Source: Lingula anatina
Lineage: Eukaryota > Brachiopoda > Lingulata > Lingulida > Lingulidae
Length of the DNA stretch: 59,968 nucleotides
NCBI RefSeq assembly: GCF_001039355.2
Contig: NW_019775125.1
Location: 1 to 59,968 of the forward strand
Reading direction: 5' to 3'
This document shows, one piece after another, positions 12,237 to 24,047 of this stretch. A model generated the notes under the pieces. That model made no database searches, was not told the DNA's origin, and saw nothing but the letters and a program-made list of their open reading frames with translations. The position numbers and the translations under genes were made by a program. Positions within the stretch are counted from its first letter, which is position 1; each line of letters starts with the position of its first letter.

Positions 12237-13953
12237 AATCACCTACATAAGAGAGCGGTGATTTGGTCCAGTTTTGTTGTAAGACATGTAGGCCATTGAT
12301 TCGGCAAGCATTGGCCTACCCACGTATTGTCTATGTGATTCAAATAAGGCGCTTTCGATGACCAAGGTAGCTGCTCATTCCCTTGGTTCTGTAAACAATC
12401 TGCTATTAAAACTACTATGTGTGAACCGGCAATCTCACCGTGCAACCTAAAATTGTTCCTAAGTTGCCCCCTATCAAATGATAGCCAAGTGGTTCCAAGA
12501 TGATTTCTGATCTGGTTCAGGTTTTCATCAATGACTGCCATTGGTGTTTTGGCACCAATGTGGCATCCACTCCAAATACCTTGGTCACTTTAGACGCGGC
12601 ACACGCTTCGTTGTTCGCCTTTTCTGGGTGTCTGTAAACTGTTTTGACTGTTGAGCGGTGCAGGTGAAATCTGACCTCAATAAAGAAAGCCACGAGATTT
12701 CAGTGTTCAACCCAAAAACAGTCAAGGTCCCCAATTCAATAGAGAAACATACAACGATGTTTTGCTGTTTACAGTGGGTTCCTCGGAGGTCATCTGGTAT
12801 TCTAACCTGCTAAAACCAGTTTGGTGCTCGCTAAGGGCCTTAAAAAATGTGTTTTGGTGGCGATGTACCCCTCATTCTGAACAGACTGTGTGGCTTTTGT
12901 TTAGTTGCAGCAGCATATCCCGAAAGACAGTAGGTGCTGTACCCTGGTGGTAAGATCGCAATACTATAGCACACAAGGACTATATAGGTGTATTAAAAGT
13001 CAAAGAAAAGGCATGTGTTTTTCACTGGATCTTGGTTTATTCACATGGATTCACAAGACACGTAAAAACTAAAAAAGAAGAAAAGAAAAAGAAAATTACA
13101 ACAATGTACTTACTAACGGTTATTTACGTGTTCAAATTTACTTACTCAAAAAACTTATACATTTCATTAATCACCAATAATAAATAACTAATCATCAATA
13201 ATCAATAATAATCAATAAACAGTATTAAACTCACCATTTCTGCCATTCCTTTAAACTATAAATTTCAAGCAGAAATAACGGATTCAAAAGTAAGAGTACT
13301 ATGTGTTCCTCCTACGGAGACACTGTGATGAATGAAACAAAGTGCAAAACTCATGGGGCACCACCCTGAATGAAAAGTTGTCATTTATGCAAATGAGTGC
13401 ATTAGATGAGCCGGACACCAGGCTCCTCAATCACAACAAAAGTAAACTAAACCTTACAAATACATTGGGTGTGGCCTCTGTGTAGGTACATCAGTCTGGG
13501 CATTACTCTATAAAACTGTGCGGATCGTTTCGTTTGGCGCAATTATCTGTCTGGCAATGTCTGTCTTTTTCGCGCCATACTGGCACAGACTAACACATTT
13601 GTAAAGCACTGCATAGCTAATTTTACACACTACAAACCCGACCACTTGCATGCAAAATTTAAAATTCTTCTATGCCGTAGTTCCGACATATGGATACTCT
13701 TTTTGACAGAACCATGCTGTGCCAAAGCCAAGCTTTGACCTGCCCAAAGGAGCACTACCCAATTAAATAATTGCATATTACGTAATGCAGCGGCGCAACA
13801 AAGCTGGTATTCAGTTAATTGGTAGCGACACACCTGACTTCACACTTTACCATTCACATATTTTATATGAGATCGGAGTTTGTGAAAAAAAAACGCATTT
13901 TTACCTAGGCATACAGTCGAAATTGAAATATTCCATATTACATGTCAAGTCTG
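12237..13953 (-). mobile_element. Truncated Tc1/mariner-like transposon
   Basis: The right end at 13953 carries the same terminal sequence as the 3246-4902 element (reads ...catgtcaagtctg followed by TA). On the minus strand a 100-residue open stretch at 12239-12541 matches the C-terminal half of Tc1-type transposases. It includes VIDENLNQ and PYLNHIDNTWVGQ, comparable with the family's 'P.LNPIEN.W' segment that carries the last catalytic acid; the position is Asp or absent here. More degenerate reading frames extend to about 13830. The far end is missing: at about 12236 the sequence switches to the inverted EGF block. Decayed and not functional. Confidence 0.75.
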
Positions 13954-14151
13954 TATTTATGTCAGGCCACAAGTCAGCCGTGTAGAGAAACATGAAATGA
14001 AACTAAATAGTTCAGTGCATTGGACCACATTCTCGTGCAAATAAGGTTTTGTTTTTTCAGCGGTTTCACCTTCCGTATGAGTAAATTGTGAATATTGAAA
14101 AATACTTGTGTCAGTTTATGTGCCATCGTGTGTGTATGTGGGGGGGGGGGG

Positions 14152-14197
<46 letters not shown>

Positions 14198-14779
14198 GGT
14201 GGTGGCTGCAATTGTTATTTATTCAAAGCTAATTTATGACCCCAAAATCAGTCCAATGACTGAGTGATGAGAGATAGAGATATGATGAGATAGATTGAGA
14301 AATATGCAATATGAAATGGAACTAAATAGTTCAGCGAATTTGCCCACATTCTCGTGCAAGAAATGTTTTGTTTTTCAGCATTTTCATCTTTCTGTATGGG
14401 TAAATTGTGAATATAATTTCTGCCTTGGACATTTGTCCCTTATGACCAAGTAGGGTTTTGTCCAATTACCTATAGGTTGTATGGTGGAGGGGGGATATGT
14501 TATCCTGCTATATTTTAATTGACTTCCCATAGCCTCACTCAGACTTGTTTGTTGGGATTTTGTCGTCATGTATTCATAATAGCCAGCTTAGAGTGCTGAA
14601 ATATTTGTGTCAGATCACATGTCATCTGTGTAAAGAAATATGAAATGGGATAAAATAGTATAGTGCATTTGCCCATTTTCTCGGTCAATTAATGTTTTGT
14701 TTTCCAGCAGTTTTACCTGTCTATAAGGGTGAACTGCGAATATTGAAAAATGTTTTTGTCAAGATATGTACCACCGTGT

Positions 14780-14843
<64 letters not shown>

Positions 14844-15655
14844 TGGATGGTGGGAGGTGGCAGTAATTGTCAGTTAAACTTAGCTACTATGAGACCCGCC
14901 AGTCCCTACCGTGACTGAGTGATAGCAGATAGAGATAGTTTAGAGGAGAGTGCAGTACCACACACTTTTTGTCGTAAAGATAGAGTTTGATTTGATTTGA
15001 TTGGTTGTTTTCACAATCAAACAATTCAATCATACATGCAACAACTGCAGACTGGAGTTTTGGAATTTACCAAGTGTGATGTGTTAGATGTAAAATTTAA
15101 AATATTTAAGTAAAAAAGAGAGGTCGGCAGAGATCGCTTTATATTGAAACATTAAATAGTGAAATGACAAATTAGGAGTGAAGTTCTGACGTAATCTATG
15201 ATGATGTAAATAAAATAAGTTCTGAAAAATATTCCATAAAATCCCTTAAATTTTATATAAAAATAGGTAGGTGAATAGACTTTGGAAACCTCTAAATTGT
15301 CGTATTTTTCAGGGGGTGGGGGGTGGGGGTGAGAGTTGGAGTACGAGTAAAAAAGTTAGATGAAGTAATGAGCAGCCATGTGATTTATCAGATTAGTTTT
15401 AAACCTCAGTAATAATAATATTTAAAAATATAACTAGCAATGTTGGTGGTTTTGTCCAAGTAGGTTAAGATGCGTTTTGAGTTTGACATTGGAACTGGCC
15501 CTAAACTATTGGTTGAGAAAAGCTCTCTCCCTATGCGCTCTTACCAGGGCCGGACATAAGTTAGATGTACGTGTGCATTGCGGAATATAACTATGTCATG
15601 AATTAAACAGACCAATCTGTGAATATCTGGCATAAAATCAATATGTGACCATGTT
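13954..15655. repeat. Middle repeat arm preceding EGF block B
   Basis: This is a reverse-complement relative of the left arm between about 7300 and 9360. The segments with cacaagtcagccgtgtagag, the ctgcagac stretch near 15045, the sequence at 15460-15560 and the microsatellites all match in order. It contains G-homopolymer plus (GA)n at 14140-14194 and (GT)n(GA)n at 14776-14843. No gene is supported. Confidence 0.7.
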
Positions 15656-17054
15656 AAAGGATTTTAGCGAGTGTAAAATACTAGGGTTGTCATGGACTCC
15701 AAATGTCGCAAAGAAATGTATTTTGGGTCCGTTAACTTCACAGTACTTGTCAACATGTCATGAATTGGATATTTAAACTGGATCATTTTACTTATCAGTG
15801 TGGTAAGTTGACCAGCCGATGGAAGAAGTCCACTCTCGTGTGACCTTATAGCCTTACTTTAAGAGGAAATTTTGAGTTGGCTATGCTTATACATATATTG
15901 CAACAACAACAACAAAAAAAAATATAATAATAGATAAATAAAAACTCCCATATTTTACATGTTTGAGGACTTTTTCATTGTTTTGAATCAGCACAAAGAT
16001 AGATGCATTATTGTATAATTAGATGCAGTTAAAACTCATTACCATTATTTTATGATAATAAAGGGTTTCAATAACCTTTAGAGAGCGCGAATGAATACAG
16101 CTCAGAAGTCAAGTCAGTCCCGTGAAAAACGCCAAGGTCATATAAGATTCCTTACCATAAACACATACCTTCTTATTGGTTAGGAGGTATAAATTGTTCA
16201 GAAAGAACAGAGTTATGCTTTTGACTGACAGCTTACGTACAGCTGGCAACTTTCACTGGCGTTACACAAATCATTACTTTGTTACTATTTTATCACGTAC
16301 AGTATTTGTGTGCACATTTGTTTGTATTTAAGTATACATCCCTAAATAGAATTAAGAAAATACGGGGATTGTCTAGGTTAAGCTTAAACGGAAATTGGTA
16401 GGAGAGCTGGGTAAAAATAAGGCAGATCAGCGAGATTGGTATCAGCAAGAATGGTGCGACAACGATGAATGTAGACATAAGTTATACAAAAGTATTTTTT
16501 GGTTGCTTTAACTTCAATTATATCTAATGCACAAAAGCACTTATTCACCATGCATTGGGTTTCAGTTATTATAATTTTCCAAGTATAAAATTGTTAAAAT
16601 TTAAACCCTTATCTCACGCTTATTCTCGAGTTTTCTGGCCTCTCGATTACGGCATGGTATATTGCGTTTCTAGCTTTTAAGTTTTCCTAGCATACTTGGA
16701 TGACTACATCCGTTGTTATTCTTTGCCAGACATATAAGTACACTGTTTTACCAGTAGTTAAGACGATGAGGATGGCACATATAAAGCTATCAGGAAAATA
16801 CACTGCCACACATTATGTTCAACTACAGATATATACCAAATCAAAAATGATCATGTGAATTTGTCCTTTCTGTAATTTAAAAACGACAGTATCAAGTCAT
16901 ATTAACCTAATAGACAACCAAAACCTTGTACTATGCTCCTGCAAATTTCATTTTAACCCCACCTCACGTGGATTATCACTATAGGACATCTTGTCAGACC
17001 CGAAAGTAAATTTATATTGGAAGATTTACATGTATAAGCAAACATCTTTTCCAG

Positions 17055-17162
17055 CTCCCTGCGATTCCCAGCCGTGCTTAAATGGAGGGACGTGCACTGA
17101 AGATGGTGATTATTTCCAGTGCGTTTGTCCTGATCAATTTAGGGGAGACACTTGCAACACAG
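17055..17162 (+). CDS. Single EGF-like domain exon, copy B
   Basis: An acceptor (tcttttccag) ends at 17054 and a donor gtaggt begins at 17163. The exon is 108 bases, phase 1 at both ends. All six EGF cysteines are present, with the typical PCLNGGTC segment and a CVCP segment. It differs from copy A at several residues (for example DYFQC against DILRC) but keeps the cysteine frame and splice phases. A 32-base candidate microexon at 17426 and a candidate last exon at 18032 follow. The family cannot be named from one domain: Notch-, fibropellin- or secreted EGF-type proteins all use this module. Confidence 0.75.
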
Positions 17163-17425
17163 GTAGGTCCTACGTGTGTATAATTGCATACCTGATGGGG
17201 CCTGTTTCACAAAAATATTTCTTTCTTAATTGTTGACTAAAATACTTTTTATAGTATGACCCAAACCATTTAATCCGCGGGCCTAAATGTGGCACGCTTA
17301 GTAAATCTACTATACTCTCTGTATTACAGCCTCAATATAAAGATAATAAGAACTTAAGTCTTGTTTTGAATTATGTACATTTTCAGCCACCTGCTTTGTA
17401 ATTGTTTGTTCATTTTGAATTTTAG

Positions 17426-17457
17426 CAGAAAGGTCAAAAAGGCAAATCCACAAAAGG
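17426..17457 (+). CDS. Candidate 32-base microexon, copy B
   Basis: Acceptor gaattttag precedes cagaaagg, and donor gtgagt follows aaaagg. It is the same length as the copy A counterpart (11349-11380). In the phase set by the EGF exon it encodes a basic stretch with Arg-Ser-Lys-Arg, again R-X-K-R. Conservation of both splice signals and the dibasic motif across an otherwise diverged intron is the main support. Confidence 0.35.
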
Positions 17458-18031
17458 GTGAGTTATACATGTATAAGTTAAAGATGAAACAATGAAATCT
17501 AAGATTGTTTTGTATTAAATGTATATCCAACTAACAATATGATATCCATTAAGTGTGTGTTTGTCAATTTTGTATTCATCAAAAGGTATGTTAAAATGGT
17601 TTTGCCAACATTTTGGATGAAATAAAATAATTTTCTCCTGACCCCTTTCCCTGCGGAGCTTTTTTAAAGTTAGCATGCATAACTAAAAAGGTTTAATTTA
17701 GGGCTTTAAAGATGAGATTTAGATGTGTTTAGAAAGATAATTAAGCATGATAGGTGTGGTGGATTAATTTTGATGACATTTTGCATTTAATTGAAATTTG
17801 TCACTTCGGGCTGCTTTTTATCCGGGCTTGTTTTAAAGAAATATGGTAATTCTTTGAGCAGAATTCCTCAGTTCCCAGTTTTTATAATTCACAATAAACC
17901 TACTCCACGTCCAAGGCTTAACGATTTGCTGATACATACATTAGATAATAATCAAACTTGCTTCCTTTAGCCTGTCAGAAACTAAATTTACTCAGTTTTC
18001 TTTCTGTGCATACCTAGAATGTCTCTTTTAG

Positions 18032-18159
18032 GTGCCACCGTTCACTGCAAAGAAAATCACGAAGAGAGAAGGGCCTTGGTCTCACTGCACTTTTGTGTGC
18101 CAACGTTAACTCCAAAGAAAATCGTGAAGAGAGTAGAGCCTTGGCCTCACCACTTATGA
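18032..18159 (+). CDS. Candidate terminal exon, copy B
   Basis: Acceptor gtctctttta-g ends at 18031. In phase 1, directly from the EGF exon, the frame is open for 42 residues and stops with TGA at 18157-18159. Relative to copy A it contains an internal direct duplication: ccaaagaaaatc-type sequence near 18048 and again near 18110, each followed by ...gagccttgg or gggccttgg. This lengthens the tail without breaking the frame. Confidence 0.3.
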
Positions 18160-19250
18160 CCAGTGGACCGAAAGTGAATGGCATCTTTAGGCTGATATCT
18201 TTCCTGGAGCAGTGAAGTGTAAACGAAGAAGAACATGGTCTAATTTTGAAAGCCAGGATCGATGACCTAGACTTGGCGCTATGCTCAGCATATCCATATT
18301 ACGAGATCAACTCTCCTTTTACCAGACATTAAAAACAATTTCTTTGCTTTCCATTCAATTGTTTTATCTATTGATGGGTGCCTAATCCATATTCTGAAAT
18401 AAATAGCTGATGTGCAAACAGGAAATAAAGGTCTATGGGTTCCATTTACGAAACAAATGTATTGATTAATTGATACATAATTTAAGATATGAAAAACTAA
18501 CCATATCCTTTTAATCTAAACGATTAATAAACAAAGTACAATTATATGCAGGACGTTCAGTAAAATCTGTTTTTTTCCATAGAGAGAGAGAGAGAGAGAG
18601 ACGGCAAATACATTCACATGTAGCTGCAGATAATGTGCACATAAATTTATATATTTAACTTAAGCAATTATTTTGGATAATACAAGATATAATAAGTGAT
18701 ACAATCAAATGACTTACTAGTTGTGCCTTTTAATTTAAATGAATAACAAACTCTGAAAGATGCTGCTATACAAATAGATGTGCCTTATTTAATATCTAAA
18801 CGTGATCTTCTTTACAGAACATCCACATAAAGCTTGTGAATATTCAAAACCTTCGTTACCATGCACTGTGAAAAATATCCTTGAAGCTGAGGACAAAATA
18901 TCTAGACTTTAACATCATATTCATTTTTTTCTTCACCTATATATATATTGAAAATAAGTGCAAATAAATTTACTTTATTCTTGTTTAAACTTCTACGTCT
19001 TCTCTTTCCGCGATATTATGAATGTCACTAGCAATACATTTGACGTAAAAAAAAGTTTTATAAAATATCTGCCTTACTGAGGTTGGCATCGTCACAAGGG
19101 GGTTCAATTTAAAATCTACAGATATAAAAAAGTTCAATTTAAAGATGTGAAAATTAAATTTTTGTGACGTGTTGATACGAAAGGTAAGACATAATAAGCT
19201 AATAACACCAATGAATTTTTTAATTCCTTTCGAGTAAATCTCTTTTTTTC

Positions 19251-20520
19251 TAAAAAAAGTTTGGTTTTTTGTTAAAATCTCTTAAGAGATTTTAACAGAG
19301 TATAGCCATCAATTGAGGTCACGTGATCTAAAGACAAGCTCAGATATCAGAATAATAGCTATAACTGCCGTTTTTGTGGTAAAACAGAATATATTTTATT
19401 TCTACGAGTTATTCACAATGTTTTTATTGTGAAATATATATCTCATACGAAGAATTATTATCCCTTTAACTGCACTGTAGTGAAACTAAAAATTAAAAAA
19501 GAAATGCATTTAAAATTGTGAAATAGTAAATAATAAATGACTAAAATATAATAAGGAACTACACAAAAAGTAAAGCGTGAGAAAGTGAGGGACGGTACAT
19601 GGAAACTAAACTACAAACATACAGTGCCGCCGGAAATTCCCCTTACTTACCCTGCGGGTCGCTGCAGGTTGTTCAGACGGCCTGGTTCGGTAACTTTTGA
19701 ACTAACATTGTCATCCATGCGCTGTTTGATTTCTGTTAACAATAGTACCATGCCCTGCCCCTTCGGGTAATTATCGTTACAAACTTTCTGCTAACAAAGG
19801 AGCCTACAGCTTAACCCTAGCTCGATGAGATAAAGATCAAAGCTGAGCGTGGTCGCAATCAAGTGTGTGTCCAAGCGTTAATTGGCCTTAAATGCGCTGT
19901 GGCTTCACTCTACTTTGATCACTCTACTCTGATACGGTGATTTTAAGTATAAGAACTTTACAACAGTGATTTTTTAAAGTCACTTTACCAAAAAGATTCG
20001 GTGATGAAAGCAACTTTCATGTACATTGTAGCTATGAATTGATTGAATTCACATAGAGTTTTATAAATGAATTTATGAATTTGCGAAAGATCAAATAAAA
20101 CACTACTCGTACTTGTACATGTAATATTTATTAGGCTTCAAACCGCCTTTGCTATATACATATTATTAACACGATTGAAATTTATTTTTATAGAAGGTCC
20201 TTATATTTCTATTAGCTTTGTTCATGGATGAAATGCATTTTTTTTCCAAAAAGACTTGTCCGTTGTTTGAGTGATAAACATTTTGTAGGCCATATCTTTA
20301 ATATAATTCAGTTTATATTTGCATATAGGATCTCACCCATCTACACCCGTAACATTTCTGTCCTTTTGTATTCGTTCATCAATAGTAAACAATCTTCCCA
20401 TTTGAACGCAAAAGTTGCCTGGGGAACTGGCCCGTTGTCGAATATGAAAAATATGTCTTTATTTGACAAGGCGACGGGTGGCCGGCCGAAAGACTGATTC
20501 CTTGGTTCTGTATCACACAA
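19251..20520. other. No gene recognised
   Basis: AT-rich sequence with only short chance reading frames. A local inverted repeat (aaaatctcttaagagatttt, about 19275-19294) is the only structure noted. Confidence 0.5.
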
Positions 20521-20536
20521 AGTAGGATGTGCGTAC

Positions 20537-20705
20537 GTGACCGGCGGTAAAGTTGTACATGTAGACCTCAACGGTAAGGGTGTCGCACAGAGGCTTGGAA
20601 AAGGAGGAGGAGGCGGTGGTGTCACACATGGACTTGGAAATGGAGGCAGCGGCGGTGTCGAAGAGGAGCTTGGAAATGGAGGTGGCGGTCTAGTCAAGGT
20701 GTGCA
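20537..20705. repeat. GC-rich minisatellite, open on both strands (Gly-rich / Pro-rich)
   Basis: Three to four imperfect copies of a unit of about 36-42 bases built on cttggaaatggagg(c/t)(a/g)gcgg. Read on the plus strand it gives repeats of Leu-Gly-Asn-Gly-Gly type. Read on the minus strand it gives Pro-rich repeats with regularly placed Cys (PSLCAT, PSPCVT). The minus frame stays open from 20706 down to about 20341. The copy number is low, but the base composition is distinct from its surroundings, so a coding exon is possible. I cannot decide the strand. Confidence 0.4.
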
Positions 20706-20799
20706 TGAATTACTTAATGATGCCTGCTTCTAACTCACTTGCTTTTAAAATGTCCCATTTAAAAATAACTAGATACATTAAACGGTCTGTATGATGGCT

Positions 20800-22212
20800 T
20801 CGAATTAGACTTAGACTTATAATTCAACACGCGTAAATATTATTAAAGAAATTAGCCTAAATTTTGATACAACTGTTTCTCTTTCATTGTTTGATATTAA
20901 CTCTGCACCTATGTAATTCAAAACGATAGGAATAGTTCATCTTTACGATCTAAACTCCAAACTTAACCAAAAGCTTTCTTCATACTTAAAAGCATTAAAG
21001 AAAATTAATTTAAAAAGCTGGATTACAATCTCTCGGGCTAACTTCACTGTTTGGCAAGTGTCATCTCACATTAATTAACAATCAGTTCAGGTTAGCTTTA
21101 TTCATGCCGGGTAAACACAGTGATTAAGCGTCGTCTAAATTTAACGTTAACATTGCGATGACGCTCTTCAATCCAAACTAATCAATTTTACCTAATTCTA
21201 AATCAACTGACACGTGTCAGTAGGGTTGTTTGTGTATCCGGACTTCCTAAATGGCCAGTTAGTATTTTGTATTATATGACATGTTTATGTCACTGATTTC
21301 TGTGTCATCGTGTCACCTGCCTAATGTACGGTATAAATCGACACTCAAATTTTCCAAATCTTTACAATTCCAATATGCCTCTTAGCGATTATGTACGTCT
21401 GCGTATGTATTATATAATATATACATATATTAATCACCTAAAAAAGGTGATTCCAGCGGTAATCGAGAGAGAAGGTCGTGCATCAGGCTACTAAACTAGC
21501 AACACATGTAATAAAGATAATGAGACATTGATATTGATTTGATGTATTAGCTATTTAAAATTATCCATTTGTGTTGATCGTGTTGTGTTGATCGTGACTT
21601 ATTAGCATCAAGTGAACGTCAAATAAAATTGTTATACGTGTTTTAAAACTAAGCCTGATTTGTTCTTCAGAGTTTTGTTCTCATATTCGATCTGCCTTTA
21701 CTCTAGTCTTCTGTTGCAGTTGATACAACATAACCCAGTATTGTTTGCTTGGGTCGATAGCAATCTCTTTGCATCAGCTATAATAGAACACTTAAGTGAG
21801 GGAATTAAGAAGGAGCAGAGCGTGTTCGTTGAACCGACTAATTTGGGTGTCCGATTAGGATTTCTTGCCGATTCCCCTACCCTGTAATTATCATGCGGCC
21901 TCTATTGTTCGACCATACGGGGCAGGCTTGGGAGATCATGCCGCCTTTTGGTAAGGGGAATTTCAGGCGGTACTGTAGCAGTTAGGATAAACAGGTTTCT
22001 CTAAAATAATATCAGGTAAGCTTATAGACTTACTTTGTACATATTGTTCTAAGTGGTGATGACTATATATGACTATATCAAAACATATCACCTGTCTTAT
22101 TCCATACTACATAAAGGTGATGACAATTTTACACATTGTAGTAATGTCATACATATTGAAACAGATATGAACAAATAAAAGTGTAGCAGAAACACAAGAA
22201 AACTAAATATTA
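20800..22212. other. No gene recognised
   Basis: AT-rich sequence. A 75-residue reading frame at 21660-21887 begins with a hydrophobic run but has no recognisable domain or splice context. I treat it as unsupported. Confidence 0.45.
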
Positions 22213-23014
22213 TCAAAATACTCTATATTTATATCTTGTTATACATTGCTGAAAATCATACAGACTCCAAATTCCTTTGGTGTCATCTTAGTCCTATTAT
22301 CATTCCAGCTGCTATCTTTCTCTGGCCAGAAGCAGCACTTCATCTCCGGGTACATTAGAAAATACTGGTAGTGCTGTCACATCGAAATATGCCAATACCT
22401 CCCCATCCTCCAAAGTCACCTTTTCCAATTTTAGACCAAGTGTTTGGCATTTTGTATATCAACCCTATCCAACTACCAGACTTGGCACCGAATGATCCCC
22501 CAACTGACAGTATCATACCTCCAAACAAATTTTGAGATGGGATGCACTACTTTCCAACCCCACTCAGAATAATCGCTATCACATCGCATACTAGGCAAGA
22601 GCAGTGTGGCGCCTAATACTTCGAAAAGCTTACTGACGCACACCTTGAAAACGGGTAGTGTGGTCCGATTTACAGGTGAATTCAGGATCGTTCGGTGCTG
22701 CTTGGTAAGACTGAATATGATGTATCAACTGACCCACCAAAGGTTTTAGCAGATCCGCTGGTTGATCAGTGAGTAGGTGATAATGTTAATGCTTTTCATT
22801 AGTCAAGGTAGTATTTTGAGGGGCTCTTTAAGAATTTTTGTAGTTGAATTTTTTAGAACATTGGTTTAACATCTGATGATTGAGAGATCTCGCTGTATGT
22901 GACCTGGCCAAGACTACCCAATTTCTTCATTTCCTTTATTTTGCTCTGATATTTGTCATTTTTGAAAGGTCTTGGTTAGATTGACATGAGTTTTTCCTCG
23001 TTACGTGTTGGTAT
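22213..23014 (-). mobile_element. Repeat with reverse-transcriptase-like traces, copy 1
   Basis: Nearly identical to 23076-23878, the copy directly beside the gypsy element. On the minus strand near 22320-22440 one frame reads EDGEVLAYFDVTALP, which resembles motif A of Penelope-like and related reverse transcriptases (FDV.(S/A)LF..(I/V)P). The neighbouring frame carries GWKVVHPISK and VSWGSFG-like stretches. Frames disagree, and one base indel (cccccaac against ccccaac near 22497 and 23360) separates the two copies, so it is not a working gene. A third, diverged copy lies at 42123-42300. The class assignment is an inference. Confidence 0.4.
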
Positions 23015-23074
23015 TGTTGTGTTTAAGTAGGTCAGCTTATGACGTCACCATATCGCGAGAGCATGAGTATCTCG
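23015..23074 (+). mobile_element. First 60 bases of the gypsy LTR, cut off by an N
   Basis: Begins tgttgtgtttaagtagg, matching the LTR start at 23879, and stops at gagtatctcg exactly before the N at 23075. After the N the left flank starts again. It looks like a contig end, not a solo LTR. Confidence 0.8.
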
Positions 23075-23075
23075 N
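23075..23075. other. Single ambiguous base (assembly join)
   Basis: The N is bounded by near-identical sequence: 22213-23074 on the left repeats as 23076-23938 on the right. A second such N is at 35369. Confidence 0.85.
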
Positions 23076-23878
23076 ATCAAAATACTCTATATTTATATCT
23101 TGTTATACATTGCTGAAAATCATACAGACTCCAAATTCCTTTGGTGTCATCTTAGTCCTATTATCATTCCAGCTGCCATCTTTCTCTGGCCAGAAGCAGC
23201 ACTTCATCTCCGGGTACATTAGAAAATACTGGTAGTGCTGTCACATCGAAATATGCCAATACCTCCCCATCCTCCAAAGTCACCTTTTCCAATTTTAGAC
23301 CAAGTGTTTGGCATTTTGTATATCAACCCTATCCAACTACCAGACTTGGCACCGAATGATCCCCAACTGACAGTATCATACCTCCAAACAAATTTTGAGA
23401 TGGGATGCACTACTTTCCAACCCCATTCAGAATAATCGCTATCACATCGCATACTAGGCAAGAGCAGTGTGGCGCCTAATACTTCGAAAAGCTTACTGAC
23501 GCACACCTTGAAAACGGGTAGTGTGGTCCGATTGACAGGTGAATTCAGGATCGTTCGGTGCTGCTTGGTAGGCCTGAATATGATGTATCAACTGACCCAC
23601 CAAAGGTTTTAGCAGATCCGCTGGTTGATCAGTGAGTAGGTGATAATGTTAATGTTTTTCATTAGTCAAGGTAGTATTTTGAGGGGCTCTTTAAGAATTT
23701 TTGTAGTTGAATTTTTTAGAACATTGGTTTAACATCTGATGATTGGGAGATCTTGCTGTATGTGACCTGGCCAAGACTACCCAATTTCTTCATTTCCTTT
23801 ATTTTGCTCTGATATTTGTCATTTTTTGAAAGGTTTTGGTTAGATTGACATGAATTTTTCCTCGTTACGTGTTGGTAT
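23076..23878 (-). mobile_element. Repeat with reverse-transcriptase-like traces, copy 2
   Basis: Same sequence as copy 1 with scattered base changes. A 95-residue minus frame (23219-23506) is open here, but the frame that resembles the reverse-transcriptase motif is a different one. It forms the left flank of the gypsy element. The last four bases, GTAT (23875-23878), are repeated right after the element at 29450-29453. Confidence 0.4.
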
Positions 23879-24016
23879 TGTTGTGCATAAGTAGGTCAGC
23901 TTATGACGTCACCATATCGCGAGAGCATGAGTATCTCGAGAGCGTTAGTTTAGACAGACGCTGGGAGTATGAACGGATAGGAGACTGAGTTTTGTTTTGG
24001 GACTTTTGAAGCAGAA

Positions 24017-24047
<31 letters not shown>

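Larger units (their letters stand above)
15656..19250 (+). repeat. EGF block, copy B
   Basis: Aligns with 43810-47475 (copy C) across the whole block and with the reverse complement of 9660-12236 (copy A). Landmarks shared with copy C are gggttgtcatggactcca near 15685 (43832 in C), the EGF exon, the ctgcagataatgtgcacataaattta stretch near 18622 (45560 in C), and gaggttggcatcgtcac near 19079 (47015 in C). Copy C lacks the microexon and terminal-exon interval present here. A short (GA)n occurs at 18582-18600. Confidence 0.75.

Noticed and set aside
21660-21887. 75-residue frame with hydrophobic start
   Set aside because: No recognisable domain, no conservation evidence inside the window and a short length; likely chance.
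22213-23938. Genuine tandem duplication of the gypsy left flank
   Set aside because: The repeat unit ends exactly at an N inside the LTR, which points to overlapping contigs.
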